From contig CM075937.1 in NCBI GenBank assembly GCA_038030265.1, positions 26,454,198 to 26,518,197 of the forward strand: 64,000 nt of DNA. The letters are read 5' to 3'. Positions within the stretch are counted from its first letter, which is position 1, and every line of letters starts with the position of its first letter. This DNA comes from Corythucha ciliata. Taxonomy: Eukaryota > Arthropoda > Insecta > Hemiptera > Tingidae. Position numbers and translations under genes: made by a program. Under the pieces are notes generated by a model. It had not been told where the DNA came from. It saw only the letters and a program-made list of their open reading frames with translations, and did not search any database. This document shows positions 33,640 through 46,320 of the stretch, piece after piece.

Positions 33640-34742
33640 AAAGTTAAAAAAAATAATGGAAGCCTCGTAACTCCATTTAACGGAAAGAACTTTACTCAAT
33701 GGCTCTTCTAGAATCAACGCGATTCTAGAAGAAAGACAACCTCACCTACACGATAAAGGAAGAAAATGCTAATACTCAAGGGAACTTCATAAGGGACGAC
33801 GCAAAATCAAAATCTATCATTGTCCAATGCATTGCTGACAGTCACCTCGAGTTCGTTAAAAATGCTACGACGGCAAAGGAAATGATCGACGCATTGAGTA
33901 AGGTGTTTCAAAGAAAAGGCATAATAAGCCAACTGTTATTAAGAAAAAAATTGTTGTCGATGAAGTATACTGACGGGACCTTGGAGGAGCATTTCGTAAA
34001 TTTCGACGAACTTATAAGCAGGCTGAAGGATGCGGGGGCAAATATAGAGGATCAGGACGTAATTTGTCATCTTCTTACCCTTCCAAAGAAGTTTGATTAT
34101 GTAATAACTGCATTTGAGACAATTCAAGGGAAACTAACTATCGACTTGGTGAAAACAAGAATGTTAGACGAAGAGCTAAAAAGCGACCAGGACCAACGAT
34201 ACCGGCAATCAAGGAGATGCATTCAAAGCATCGTTTCCTTACAAATGTCACAATTGCGGTAAACTCAACAGTCATATCGTGGAAGAGGCCGTGGCAGACG
34301 TGGAAGAGGACGTCCCGAATACTCAAAGGTAAATACAGCATGCTCCAATAATGAAATTACTTTTGTTGCAACCACCACCGCCTCGTCATTCGTTTCAATA
34401 AACTTAAAGTCAATTACATTCATTTGTGATTCGGGTGCTTCGGAGCACATGGTTGAGGATCGAAATAAACGATTACTCTCAAACGTTCGATCGTTAGACA
34501 AACCAATACCTGTAATTGTAGCAGACGGCACTGAAAAACTCATTGCTTTCGAAAAAGGTGACCTGAGACTCAAACAGTGTACTCTAAAAAATGTACTAGT
34601 CGTGAAAAATCTAAAATTCAACCTTTTATCAGTATCCAAAATAGAGGAAGCTGGTTATAGTGTTACCTTCGTCAACGGAAAAATGATAGTTAAAAAATGC
34701 GGAAAACCATTTGTTACCGTGACCGGCTCAGTCATTTTTTGA
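33640..34742 (+). pseudogene. Copia-type LTR retrotransposon relic: gag (UBN2) and protease
   Basis: Begins in broken frames around FNGKNFTQW and continues as gag 33882-34262 (KGIISQLLLRKKLLSMKYTD, LEEHFVNFDELISRLKDAG, VICHLLTLPKKFDYVI: UBN2 gag family). A frameshift near 34200 leads into a degenerate zinc knuckle (KCHNCGKLNSH, last Cys lost). The protease frame contains FICDSGASEHMV (catalytic DSG of Copia) and NLLSVSKIEEAGY. Integrase, reverse transcriptase and RNase H are absent, and no LTR is recognisable. Confidence 0.85.
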
Positions 34743-35193
34743 GAATTATTTGTGGAGGGGGGAAGGGGGGCGAAGTCGGGTGGTTCCCTCGATGGAACCG
34801 GGAGACCCAAAGTTGACCTCTACGGGCCCAATTCCCGAGAATAGGTCCTCCGTGAGGTGGATGTCGGGTCGGTCGCGACGTCGGATCGCCCGTTCAGATG
34901 CGGGGATTGTAAGCTCCGTGACCACCATCTATGAACAGAAGGGAGAAGGGACACACTGAACTAGGGGCCAGCCCGAGTTATCATGGGGGGGGGGGGGAAT
35001 TTTTTAGGCAATACCGGGGTAATCCCCTGCGCATTGTCAAACAAAACTCGGTGGGGGGCCAGGATGAGGGGTAGCCACGCGGAGTAATCCCCTGCGGTGG
35101 AGGTAAATACCGGGGTAACCCCCCCCCCCTTATTATAAGGATACGGAGAGGAAGGAAAATAAGGGCCTTTCCTAGAGACCCATGCGTGTAATA
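34743..35193. other. GC-rich unassigned segment with G and C homopolymers
   Basis: Locally GC-rich compared with the window; contains repeated TACCGGGGTAA(T/C)CCCC (near 35010 and 35105) and GTAATCCCCTGCG (35020, 35084). A 69-codon frame (34750-34959) has no recognisable product. Confidence 0.4.
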
Positions 35194-37225
35194 TCGTTAC
35201 TGGAAAGGCAAAGTATCGTAAGCGCCAATTTTCGTGAATTTGAGTTTTTGGGTTTTTTAGATTCTATGGCACGTACATGTACATAAAACAACAACAAAAT
35301 GAGCCAAAATTGGGTTAAAACTATTTTTTTTAGCTTTGAAATTTGGACGGGAAAACGTAAGCGCCATCAAAAACATCGTATTCACCCTCTCAGCCAAACG
35401 TAAACGACATGTGACTTCCGCTTGGGATCGTATGCGCCAAATTACTGTCGCTTACGATTAATTTCGTGACGTTTACAATTTCCCTCAAAAATGACGTTTT
35501 ATCGTTTTTTCGATATGAAATAGCTTTCTCTTGGTGCTATGACGTCAGTGCTTCGGAAGAAGATAGTGAGGGCCTTCAGTTTCGATCAATAAAACGCCAG
35601 GTTCATGCGTTCCTCAGCCCAAACGCAGACTTCTTGTGGTCGTTCTGGCCGGAGGTGCCATGTTTTTCATCCTTATTTCCCAGTTAGGTGTATTTTGGTC
35701 TTATTTTCTGTGTTAGCCGTGGCTTCTATGTCCTCAAGAGGCAAAAAAAAAAAAAAAAAAAGAGGCAAGCCGCATTGGCCAACGTCCCAAAAACTCTCCT
35801 CGGCGAGGAACTGACCAAGACTCGGCCAATACCGAAGTGGTACCTAAGTTTCCACCTTTCCTCAAATAAGGTGTACAGTGGCTTCTAAGCGATCAATCAG
35901 ATGTCAGTTATCATCAATCATTTCGTCCGAGTTCCTCAAATGCATAATAATCCATCTCGATTGTTGGGTCACGATTATGAATATGGCGCCGAGTGAAGTG
36001 ATGCTGTGTTTTCCTGCTTTGGGGGCACGTCGTATTAGGAATTTGAATTAATAACAAATAAATTCTCCCCTGTCGTACTAGATTAAAGAGTCCTTATTTT
36101 TTAATTGTCAAAACTTAATTAAATGTCTCTTCTTCAACTCTCTCTTTTTCTGGACGTCAAATTCATAGTGGCTTCTCACACATTTATTTTCCCTTTAAAT
36201 CTTTAAAACCAACCATGGAATGAAATTACTACATTTTTATAACGCCTTATCTTGCGTTAGAAAAACGCTCGTGTGCACCGAGCCACGATAGTCAAAAAAC
36301 TTTTTTATGAAAGGCTCCAAGCGGGTAAAACTCGTCCAGCCCGGAGACTTGGTTCAAAAATTTCATATTAAAGTAGAATACTAGATCCGACGAGTACCGA
36401 GTATTGCAGAGAAGGGGAAAATTTGTAAAAATGCCTAAATTTGAGATGTTTGATAGAAATAGAATGGTGGTTCCTGACGTATTTGTGAATGCTGGGGATT
36501 GATTTGGTCGAATGAAAGCAAAGTCAAGTCGATAGAGGGCCAATAATTTCCGCGTCATGTGAATTATAACTTGACAAGTTTCTAATTGCTCAAATTAGGC
36601 CCCTAAGGCCCAAATTTCCAGATGGTTCTAGGAACATCTCTTTAGAAAGTTAACTGAATTTACCACTTCTTTCTGTCCATAAGAAACTTGTCGATCTATA
36701 GTACTAAAAATACTTGTTTTCACCCATAAAGTTGCGACAGTTTTAAATTTGATGAAAATTTCAATGGTAGACCGACGTTACTGTCATTTCTTACGTATTT
36801 TTTAACGTGGAATCTCACAAATCTCACTATAGTCTTCTTGAGTAAAGACCAAAAGTGCAGTATAAAACCTGGTTTTTGGGACTGGAATAGCAAGTACTAT
36901 CTTCGGGCGCTTGAAAAACATGTAAATTCTTGGATGAGACCAATGAAACTCATTCTGTCCACGTATTTATACAACAAAAATGCAACCAACACCAGGTCGC
37001 TATCATTGATAGCTTTCGATGCACGCCAAAATTGGTGACTTTACTGTTGTCATTCTTAAAATAGGGCGTGTAATGCGTTCAATTATGTTGTGTTTTTATG
37101 ACTTGCCATAGTCAACATAACAACCAAACGACTATTTGTTTAAATTTTTAAATTAATTTAACCCTCCACGGGAAAACCGGGGAAAACGTAAGCGACAGTG
37201 AGCTGATTCAGTAAACGTAACCGCC
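35194..37225. repeat. Left part of candidate element X with CGTAAGCGCC subterminal motifs
   Basis: Begins with a 34-bp sequence (TCGTTACTGGAAAGGCAAAG...) repeated exactly in reverse complement at 56979-57012. CGTAAGCGCC or close variants recur near 35215, 35356, 35430, 35450 and 37190, and again near 56808 and 56980. No transposase frame is seen. If X is one element, everything between 37226 and 56762 is inserted in it. The flanks do not show a clear target duplication. Confidence 0.45.
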
Positions 37226-37410
37226 TAAAGGTCTCCCCACACATTTCCGTGTTCTCACCGCGCCGTGTGTCGGTGCTGACTCGGCGCGGTGAGGAGAGCC
37301 CACACATGTCCGATTCGCCACCGATCCGTCTCCGTGCTTCGAGGGGTAAAATATAAACTGGAGTGGATGCTTCGATTTAATTTTTTGCCAAGGTACTTAC
37401 TCTACTCTTA

Positions 37411-37552
37411 TAGCGTTCCCCATTTGCACAAAATTCTGCATTTGGGCAGTTCATTTCCACCCGTCTTCACTGAATTAAATCATATGTTAGTGGAGAAGAC
37501 GGGTGGAAATGAATAGCCCCGTTGCAGAATTTTGTGCAAATGGGGAACGCTA
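37411..37552. repeat. 142-bp MITE, TTA target duplication
   Basis: Nearly perfect hairpin: TAGCGTTCCCCATTTGCACA at the left, its complement at the right, flanked by TTA (37408-37410, 37553-37555). The TTCATTTCCACCCGTCTTC inner arm also pairs. Confidence 0.92.
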
Positions 37553-37799
37553 TTAAATAAACCACGATCAATGTTCGCGTTTCAAGTATTTACTCCGAGC
37601 TTAGCGATTATGATCGGGCAATATTTCGGCTGCTCCCCCACCACTCAATTTTCGCTTGTGTCTTGTTCGACCGTTCTTTCACTCCTTCCCTTTAAATCAG
37701 CAGTTAACTTATTTTCTCGACTGTCAGTTGAATTCCCCTCGTCATTTTTTAATCGCATCGAGTATTCTCTTACAAGCAATGTCTCCACTTGTGCGCTTT

Positions 37800-38148
37800 C
37801 GTCTTCCTCTTTTAATTCAACACGCCTTTTCAACTCGATTCAACTTTCAACAACGCATGCGTGTAAGCTATGCACGCAATTTCTATTATCCTTCCAGCTT
37901 TTTGAGGCATGCAATAGCGCGTTCCTCACGTTCAACACACCGTGCGCTATGATGCATGCCTCTGACGCACGCGAAAAGGCATGAGTGGAGCTCGACTTGT
38001 GCCTTTTTAAATGCGTTAGAGGCCTGTCTCACAGAGTTGAACGTGATGCTTGCATGCCTTAAAAAGCTGGAAAGATATCAGAAATTACGTATATTGCGCA
38101 GAGGTATGCACAAGTTTAAAGAGTGTGTTGAATTGTAAGAGGAAGTGA
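37800..38148. repeat. Foldback element
   Basis: TCTTCCTCTTTTAATTCAACAC near 37802 pairs with GTGTTGAATTGTAAGAGGA near 38128, and CCTTCCAGCTTTTTGAGGCATGC pairs with GCATGCCTTAAAAAGCTGGA. Rich in GCATGC. No coding evidence. Confidence 0.7.
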
Positions 38149-38149
38149 A

Positions 38150-38226
38150 ACCGTTGATATCCTTCTGTCCATGTGCCAATTCACCGTTATACTTTTCTCC
38201 CAAATCGTGCATTCATGCAAGTTCCC
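38150..38226 (+). repeat. Dispersed repeat B, copy 2
   Basis: Same sequence as 3180-3256 (CCATGTGCCAATTCACCG, CTTTTCTCCCAAATCG, ATTCATGCAAGTTCCC). Confidence 0.75.
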
Positions 38227-38689
38227 CATTGTGTAAGTAATTCAATTACTGCCCATACAGGGTATATGGCGTGGGATTGGCAACTAGGTTTGGTTGACGC
38301 TGGAAACCAATTTGAAAAAAATGTAGCTTAACCTCCAACACCATCATGAGGGCGCAATGCGCAATAGTGCATTTTTCAAATGTAATGCACTAAAAGCAAT
38401 GGGCTTTACTCCTATCGCGCTAGATGGCGTGGAAAGGGTGGGAGAGGGTATATCTTTGATGAGTTCATCGAAGTATGTACGTGATATTTGCTGAGCCCTG
38501 CAGAATGTATGGGATCAGACATAACCCATTCGTCCAACGTGCCTACATTTTTACACCCTTTCACCCACATCAACTCCTCCAAATATTGTCGCCCCCTGGT
38601 GAAATGTCAACAGCAACAGTCGCAAAGCTATGATTTTCAAACTATCTACCTCTAAACTTACTATGTGATTCCAACTTTGCTAATGATTC

Positions 38690-38830
38690 GAAAATGTATT
38701 TGAGAAAAATATATTTTTAATACGTATTTTGTGTTTGTATTTCAAATACTTTTATAAAGGTATTTTGTATTGTGTATTTTGAATACGTTTTTAGAAGTAT
38801 TTTGTATTTTAAATACGTGCTCGAAGTATT
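38690..38830. repeat. Degenerate repeats of GTATTTnAAATAC type
   Basis: Repeated TATTTTGTATTT and self-complementary GTATTTCAAATAC / GTATTTTGAATAC / GTATTTTAAATACG. No other feature here. Confidence 0.75.
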
Positions 38831-40748
38831 TTGCCACCTTTGTCTGCCGCACTCTGTACATTCAACGGTCAAATGTCTCAAGTTCTCACAGAATATTAAA
38901 ATTGAATATGAAAAAATAGTTTCGTTAACAACACCATTATTGGTGTTGGAGGGGAAGTTCATAACAACAATGGCCTGGGATTTCCTTCGATGACAAATGC
39001 ACTTTTCTCTACCCCCTGCTACCGGTGCGTTTTTCCCCCTAGCCTACACGTTCAGCAGCTGTTCATTTCGGAATCAGATTCAAACCCCTTCCTCCACGAT
39101 GTTGGAAAGGCGGCGCATTTCCCTGAGTCTAGATTTCAGTACTTGAAGGTACAGATATATTGACACTTTATATACAGGGTGTTCAAAAAATGGATGCTTC
39201 AAACGAAACAGCACACTCGAAAATCTGGTCGCATATAAGATCGCGAAATCGAGGGAGAGGGTGGTAATGCTAAGAGCAAAGAAAAATAGCTTAAATAACT
39301 ATATTAGCTCTATGACGAGTGATGTAAGTAGTACACAAATATGGCGGAAAATAAAGTCATTCGTTGGTAACGCCGGAAAGCCACAAGAAATCATACTGGA
39401 AAAAGATGGACGGGTGTTCTCGGACCCTGCAAGCTCGAGTAATATTCTAGCAGAGCACTTCAGCCTAGTTGCCAGGACAAGTGGATATCCTGCCGACTTT
39501 CAGGTTCTTAAAAGACAAGAAGAAGCAGCCGGATTCGATAACCTAAATACTCACGATAGTGAAAAGTATAACGATCCGTTCACGATGGATGAGCTGAAGT
39601 CGGCCCTTGGAAAGCTGAAGGAGAAAGCTCCCGGGCTTGATTGCATCACAAACAGCATGCTGCAAAATCTACCTGAAACAATGACCAATCACTTACTGAA
39701 TTTGTACAATGAAGTATGGCAAGGATGTTTTCCTGAGAGATGGAGGGAATCAATAATTGTGCCAGTATTAAAACCTGGTAAAGAACCATCAGACCCTGGG
39801 AGCTATCGACCGATCTCACTGACCAGCTGTTTGTCCAAGGTCATGGAGAAGATGGTGGTTAGAAGGTTGGTCAACTTCTTGAACGAGAAAAAGGTGCTAA
39901 ATAAAAACCAAGCAGGATTCAAAGAAGGGGTTTCAGCGGTCGACCAGATTGTAAAACTAGAAACCGAAGTTCTGGATGGTTTCGCCCGTAGATGTCATAC
40001 GACAGCTGTATTCTTTGACCTCTCAAAGGCGTTCGACTTAACGTGGAGATATGCAATTGTCAAAAAGTTGGAGCTCTGGGGAATAAAGGGTAATATGCTC
40101 AGATTCGTTGAGGGGTTTCTGCCAAACCGGACTTTCAGGGTTAGAATAGGAGAAACGCTATCCGACAAGTACATCTTAGAGAACGGAATACCTCAGGGAT
40201 CTGTGTTGAGCGTCATCCTTTTCCTGGTGGCGGTAAATGACATAACTGCAGGCCTTCCAGAAGAGATTAATATCTCAATGTATGTGGACGACATCGCAAT
40301 GTACTACACGGGTAGAAATGAGGAAAATGTCGACGAGATACTCCAGAGGGGAATAGACACTCTTTGCAGAAATGCGAGAAAAGTTGGTTTTTCCTTCTCA
40401 GAGGGAAAAACTCAGGTGGTCCATTTCTGCCGACTTAGGAAAGAACATCCACCACCGAAACTAAGGATGGGAAGAGTCGAGTTAAGTGTGAGTAGTGTCG
40501 TAAAATTCCTGGGAATATACTGTCACGAAAAGCTGACCTGGGACAACCACATCTCAAGCATACGTGTCAAATGTACCAAGCTCTTGAACTGTTTTAGGGT
40601 GCTTGCAAATCAAACATGGGGGGCTGAACCACTGTTACTGGTTCGAGCATTCTGTTCACTGGTACGATCCAAAATAGAATATGGTCAGACTGTTTACAGA
40701 TCAGCCAGGAAAACCAGAGTAAAATGCTTTGACACAGTTTACCGTGAA

Positions 40749-40877
40749 TGTAATGTCGGATTCCCTGAAAACTCGTGTTCAGAGAACCCGAGTGAAATGA
40801 AACAGTTTCACATAGACAACCAAATCAAAACTGTTTTTATTGTTTTTTAACTCATGTGTTCAAACCTCACATTACTT

Positions 40878-40917
<40 letters not shown>

Positions 40918-43900
40918 CATTATTAACTTGTCTTCAATAGCTGGTCAGCATGCCTTTTAGTGGTCATATTTGTAGAAGGATCTCGTACTAAATAGACTCT
41001 TCGCCCCAACATTTTCTCCACAAGGGCTTCTTTCCATTTCTTCGCCTTCGGATCTGAGTAACACCTGTACAAGACTTTTTCCCCTTGACAGAATGTCACA
41101 TTCCGTGTTCCTCGGTAATTCTTGACCTGAAGATTTTCAGCTTTTTCTTCATTTGAAGTCTTCATCAATGAGTCCAAGCACGTTCTTATTTCACGTCCAA
41201 ACATCCGTTTCGCAGGTGTTTCTCCCGTCGTAGCATGTACTGACGTTCTGTAGGAAAACAAAAAACGATGAATAACCGTGTTCAACTCTGAAATATTTTT
41301 CCCTTTCAAATTTTTCAAAAATCCCATTTTGAAAGTTTTCACAGCATTCTCCGCTGCTCCGTTACTCGATGGATGGAACGGGGGAGTAAGGATGTGTGAA
41401 ACCGCGTTTTTCTTACAAAAATCTTGAAACTCTTGGGATCTGAACTGCGGACCGTTATCCGAGACCAGTATTTTCCAGTCCATACCGTGAAAATAAGTCC
41501 CGCAACCTGTCAACAGTTGCCTTATCTGAAGTGCTTTTCATTTGGTAGACTTCCGGCCATTTGCTATAGGCATCTGTAACTATCAAAAACATGTTATTTA
41601 AGAAAGGTCCCAAAAAATCTATATGGATGCGATCGAAGGGTTTTTCTGTACTAGGCCATTTCTGAAGCTCCGTTTTATTAGGCTCTTGTCTAAGACCTGC
41701 ACAAATCGAGCATCCTCTAGCCAAAGCCTCAATTTCTTCATCTAACCCAGGCCACCAGAATTACGACCGAGCCCGTGATTTCATTTTTTGAACTCCTAAA
41801 TGAGTGGAGTGCAGTTCTTTTAATAACAATTTTTTGAACTGATCTGGGATCACCAGTCGATACCCCCACATAAGGACGCCCTGCTCAATGCTCAGCTCGT
41901 CTCTTTTAGCGTAAAATGGCATAAAAGTTGGATCGGTAACCTTTTTCCAGCCGTTACGTACCCAATCGAAAACCTTGCTTAGCGTCCGGTCACGCCGTGT
42001 CAAAGTCCGTATCTTCGACAAATCAATTTTCAACTCCTCTTCTACCAAATTCACATATTCTACCTCTTCTTCCTCGTTGGATGTCGAAACTTTGTCGGCA
42101 TTCAGTCTGGACAAAGAATCAGCGACATTTTTCTCTCCTTTCACGTACTCCAAGTGATAATCTAATCCGGAAATGAAGAAAGCCCATCTCTGTAAACGAC
42201 CTGAAGCCATTTCTGGAATTCCTTTATGTTCCCCAAAAAGAGCCAACAAAGGTTTATGATCTGATACCAAAGTGAACTTCTGGCCTTTCAGATATTGGAA
42301 AAACTTTTTTACACCCCAGTATAAAGCCAGTGCTTCTTTGTGGATCATCGAATACCGCTGCTCCGTTTTCGACATTATTCGAGAAGCAAATGCTATAGGT
42401 TTGTCAGCTGCACCCGGAAGTGAATGGAGCAGAACAGCACCCAGTCCCGTTTTGGAAGCATCGCAATACAATTTCAAAGACAATCCTGGTTGAAAATGTG
42501 TCAAAATTTGGTCCGAAGCTAACTGCTTTTTAATTTCATTGAACGAAACCTCACACTCCGAGTTCCAACAGAATTTTACATTTTTTTGAGTCAACCGGTA
42601 CAATGGAGTTAAAATATTGGCCATGTTTGGAACAAACCTCATGAAGTACGTCACCATTCCCAAAAAACTCTTTAGCTCAGACAAATTTTATGGACGTTTC
42701 ATTTCAAGGATATCTTGTACTTTGGTGGGATCCTTCCTAATTCCTCTTCTATCAATGATATGACCCAGAAATTTAATTTCGGGTTCAAAAAATTTACACT
42801 TGTCCAAATTGAGACGAAATCCAGCCTTACTCAATGATTCAAATACATTTTCCAAATTTTCGAGATGCTCTTTTATTGTTTTTCCGGTAACAACCAAGTC
42901 GTCTAAATAATTCACGACTCCCGTAAGACCTTGCACACATTTTTCGACTACTTTTTGAAAAATTCCGACTGCTGGTTTGGTCCCAAAAGGTAAGCGATTC
43001 ACCTTATAAATCCCTTTGTGAGTAGACCATGCGAGAATTAGCCCCGATTTGTCATCTAATTCCAGTTGATTATACGCATTACGAAAATCTAACTTGCTGA
43101 AATATTCTCCCCCTTGAAGAACATTCCAAATTTCTTCTACTCGAGGTAATGGGTGTTGAACATCTTCAAGAAACTTATTGACTGTTATTTTATAATTTGC
43201 ACAAAGTCTTAATGACACCCCATCAGGTTTAATTTTAGGAACTAAAGGAGTCCCCCAAACCGAGCTATTGATTTTCGAAATTACTCCGCTTCTCTCCAAT
43301 CGTTCAAGTTCCTGATCCACCTTTTCCTTGAAGGCAAATGGAATAGGCCGAGGCTTACAAAATTTTGGAATAGCATCCTTCTTAATTGCTAAGCTTATTT
43401 TCTCATACTCATACTTCCCTAGGTCTTCTTGGAAAAGCGAATCATACTTCTTCAACAATTTATCTATGTCTCTCTTATTCTTATTACCGAATTGAGAAAT
43501 ATGGTTTATAGTTGCCTCGAACGTTTGTAACCAGTCCCTTCCCAATAAAAGCTTCATTCCTTTAGGAACAACGACCATTTCACACATGTGTCTCTGATTC
43601 CTCCAAGATACGCAGCCGACTATTTTTCCCAAAGGCTTGATTATTTCTCCCCCATACGCTTTCAATTTGATACCGGTTTTTTGTAATGGAAGAAAGGAGA
43701 AATAATTGAAATAAATTTTGCTAGGAAGAACCGAGACCCCAGCTCCCGTGTCAATTTCTAATTGAAGTTTTTTTCCTTCAAGTAGCACAGTCGTTTCAAT
43801 GGGACTAACATGATTCAATCCTACACGGAACACATCCAAAAGACCCAAATCATTCATGTCTTTATCTTCTTCTTCGATCGTTTTCGTGCTACATATTTTG

Positions 43901-44799
43901 TCAGTACAAACAACTGCTAAATGACCTTTTTTTCCACACTTCTTACAAATGTAATTCTTGTACCTGCAGTTCACGAAGTCATGATTATCTTTTCCACAAG
44001 AACGACATTTTTGAAACTGTCTGGGCTTCAACTTATAGATTTCTTCTGACCGACTGTGATCTTGCTTCGAAAATGACTCTTTTCTCAAAGCAATGTCATA
44101 AAGGTCCATGAGCGATTTCTTTTGAGGATCTTCTTCACAAAGCCGATCTAAAATATTAGTATGAATAATACCACAGACAAACTTATCCTTAAGGACTTGT
44201 TCCAGACATTCGCCGAATTCGCAGTCAGCTGCGAACTTCTTACACCGAACAAACCAATCTGCAACACTTTCATTTTCATGTTGTTCCATTTTGTAGAAAC
44301 GGATCCTCTGTCGAAAAATAGAAACTCGACACGAAAATTGCCTGTCCATCAAACTGCAAATTTCATTATAAGTTTTAATTTTTGGTAGTTCCGGAGAACA
44401 CAAATTTCGCAAATAAGAATACGCTTCTGTTCCCATCAGCGAAATAAAAACTGATGTTTTACGATCTTCCTCGACAGCATTCACTTCAAAATACTGGTCT
44501 AAGCGTTCCTTGTATATTGACCAATTATCAGAACTCACGTTAAATTCTGATATGTTACCGATATACAACGGCCGTACAACTGATTCCGACGAACGAGCCA
44601 CATTTCCTTCCCTTCGACCTTCTTCACTGTACACGCGTCTTCTCAGTGGCATTTTGAAAGTCCTGTCGCCAAAAATGTAATGTCGGATACCCTGAAAACT
44701 CGTGTTCAGAGAACCCGAGTGAAATGAAACAGTTTCACATAGACAACCAAATCAAAACTGTTTTTATTGTTTTATTAACTCATGTGTTCAAACCTCACA
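40749..44799 (-). mobile_element. Gypsy LTR retrotransposon, near-complete, inside the LINE
   Basis: Two LTRs, only 123-124 bp long, 40749-40871 and 44676-44799, start TGTAATGTCGG and end CCTCACA on the plus strand and differ at only two or three positions. The target duplication is GTGAA (40744-40748, 44800-44804). The genes read on the minus strand. A primer-binding site beginning TGGCGACAGGAC is four bases inside the 5' LTR (44671-44660), and an A-rich polypurine tract ending AAAGGAAG precedes the 3' LTR (40918-40875). A recent insertion. Confidence 0.95.
40923..44652 (-). pseudogene. Gypsy gag-pol polyprotein, two stops and one frameshift
   Basis: One continuous frame 44652-41455 broken by TAA at 42690-42688 and at about 41763, then a frameshift near 41470 into 41513-40923. 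In order: gag with two CCHC-like knuckles (CRSCGKDNHDFVNC, CKKCGKKGHLAVVC), protease (LEIDTGAGVSVLP), reverse transcriptase (LDFRNAYNQLEL, active site VNYLDDLVVTG), RNase H (LKLYCDASKTGLGAVL, LVSDHKPLLALF), and integrase (HxxH start, HIDFLGP, VSDNGPQF, NGAAENAVK giving the D-D-E set). No env-like frame follows. The lesions mean it cannot make an intact pol, although the LTRs are nearly identical. Confidence 0.92.
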
Positions 44800-45792
44800 G
44801 TGAAGGCCCGTTGTTGGCCACAGGAGCATTCAGGACAACACCTACCAATAGTTTGATAGCCCTGGCTGGCATCCTCCCACCACAGAAAAGATACGACCAG
44901 GCTATGATCATTCAATGGATTAAAATAAACAGTATGGAAGATCACTTCCTCACGGGTTGTCTACAGGATTCGTGTGGGGTGGATAACATCTACAGGTACC
45001 AATCAAGTAGACAAAGACCGTACAGAGTACGAGCTGAGGAATGCATGATGGCAAACAATGTACAAATAGCATCCATAGATAACATCTACAGGTACCAATC
45101 AAGTAGACAAAGACCGTGCAGAGTACGAGCTGAGGAATGCATGATGGCAAACAATGTACAAATAGCAACCCTAGACGCCGTAGAACTGACCGCTAACATA
45201 AAGAGGGTAAAGGAGGCGGTGTGGGAAACGTGGGAGACGGAATGGACAAATAAAGGAAGCAAATTGAACACTGTGAAACCTAAGGCACAGTTCGACACGT
45301 TAAAGCTAAGTACGCACCTCTGTAGGAAGGAATGCGTGACGATTAATAGGCTTAAATGTGGGCATACACGGCTCACCCACAGCTACATGTTCCTGGGAAG
45401 AAGGCCACCAAGATGCCCCCTTTGCGGGGAGACACTAAGCGTACAACATCTGCTTCTAGATTGTCCGAATCTAGCTGAAGAACGAAGGAGAGCAAAGGTG
45501 AAAGGAAGTATGAGGGAAATGTTAGGAGAGGAAAACCAGCAAACAAAGAGCGTGATTACTTATCTGACCAATATTGGCGCAATTGGGTTAATTTAGGAAG
45601 ACTTGAGAGAGAAGAACTGAACTGGATATAAGAAGAAGTAGTGTGGAACAATTGTAAAATGGCCGATAGCCTGCGCAGCTGGGCCAAGAAAGGGGGGTGG
45701 TTTTAGCCGGTAGTCTGTCGCCAGGCAGGAGCCCGGCACATCGTGCGTAAATGCATTTCCACCTCCCTCCCCCCCAAAAAAAAAAAAAAAAA

Positions 45793-46320
45793 ACTTACTT
45801 CCATTCCGGTGGCAACACCCCCTCCCCCTCGACTTTTTCAAAACATCAAAATGGGAATCAAAGGCTACTCCAACATGGAGTATACGTACCGAATATAATG
45901 CTTCTAGAATTAACTGGTGATTTATAGTGATTTTTTTACCATTTCAACCCCTATTTTCCCCCCTCCACCTCGACCGATTTGACCCAAATGCAATACCGAC
46001 CGGGGTCTTGTGAGTACTGATTTTTGTGCCAAAGCGCGTTCCGCTAAATTAATTTCTTCGAGAGTTATCGTGCTAACAAGAAAACGGCCATAAGCTTATA
46101 AATAAACCAATATACTATAAATAAATATATAAAGAAATGTATAGAGATATATATGTATATGAATTCTGTAGACCACTGAATTCGTGTTCTAGACGTTCTG
46201 AAACGTGAAAAAAACATGACGTGATCCATGTTTGCCACCATCACGACGAGACCTATAGTGCATTTTCAGAATGAAATGCACTAAAAAAAAAGAAAAAAAG
46301 TTGGGCGTAAAATGAAGAAA
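45793..46320 (-). repeat. Family G composite repeat, inverted copy
   Basis: Contains the module CAATACCGACCGGGGTC...CGTGCTAACAAGAAAACGGCC and, further on, GACCACTGAATTCGTGTTCT...CATCACGACGAGACC followed by the hairpin TAGTGCATTTTCAGAATGAAATGCACTA. The same modules occur near 47625-47935, 53575-54480, 54850-55240 and 56265-56375. Non-coding. Confidence 0.75.

Larger units (their letters stand above)
39261..45596 (+). pseudogene. LINE ORF2: reverse transcriptase and C-terminal zinc knuckle, interrupted by Gypsy
   Basis: Reverse transcriptase blocks in order: KEKAPGLDCITNSML, GSYRPISLTSCLSKVMEKM, TAVFFDLSKAFD, GIPQGSVLSVILFLVAVND and the active site SMYVDDIAMYY (about 40280), then KFLGIYCHEKLTWDNHI. 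The 3' part (44805-45596) has ATGAFRTTPTNSL and the Cys-rich motif CPLCGETLSVQHLLLDCPNL. Apart from the Gypsy insertion at 40749 the frame is open, so this copy is fairly young. A 96-bp exact-length tandem duplication (44982-45077 and 45078-45173) repeats 32 residues around NIYRYQSSRQRP. No RNase H is visible. Confidence 0.88.
39174..45792 (+). mobile_element. Younger LINE (R1/Jockey-like), 5'-truncated, split by a Gypsy element
   Basis: RT-bearing sequence 39261-40748 continues at 44805-45596 after removal of the Gypsy insertion and one copy of its GTGAA duplication. The 3' UTR (45597-45774) is followed by a poly(A) tail (45775-45792). The endonuclease is missing, as expected from 5' truncation, and the 5' junction is near an ACAGGGTGTTC sequence at 39176. 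Confidence 0.88.

Noticed and set aside
44950..45168. Minus-strand frame with repeated LFVHCLPSCIPQL
   Set aside because: Antisense shadow of the 96-bp duplication in the LINE frame.
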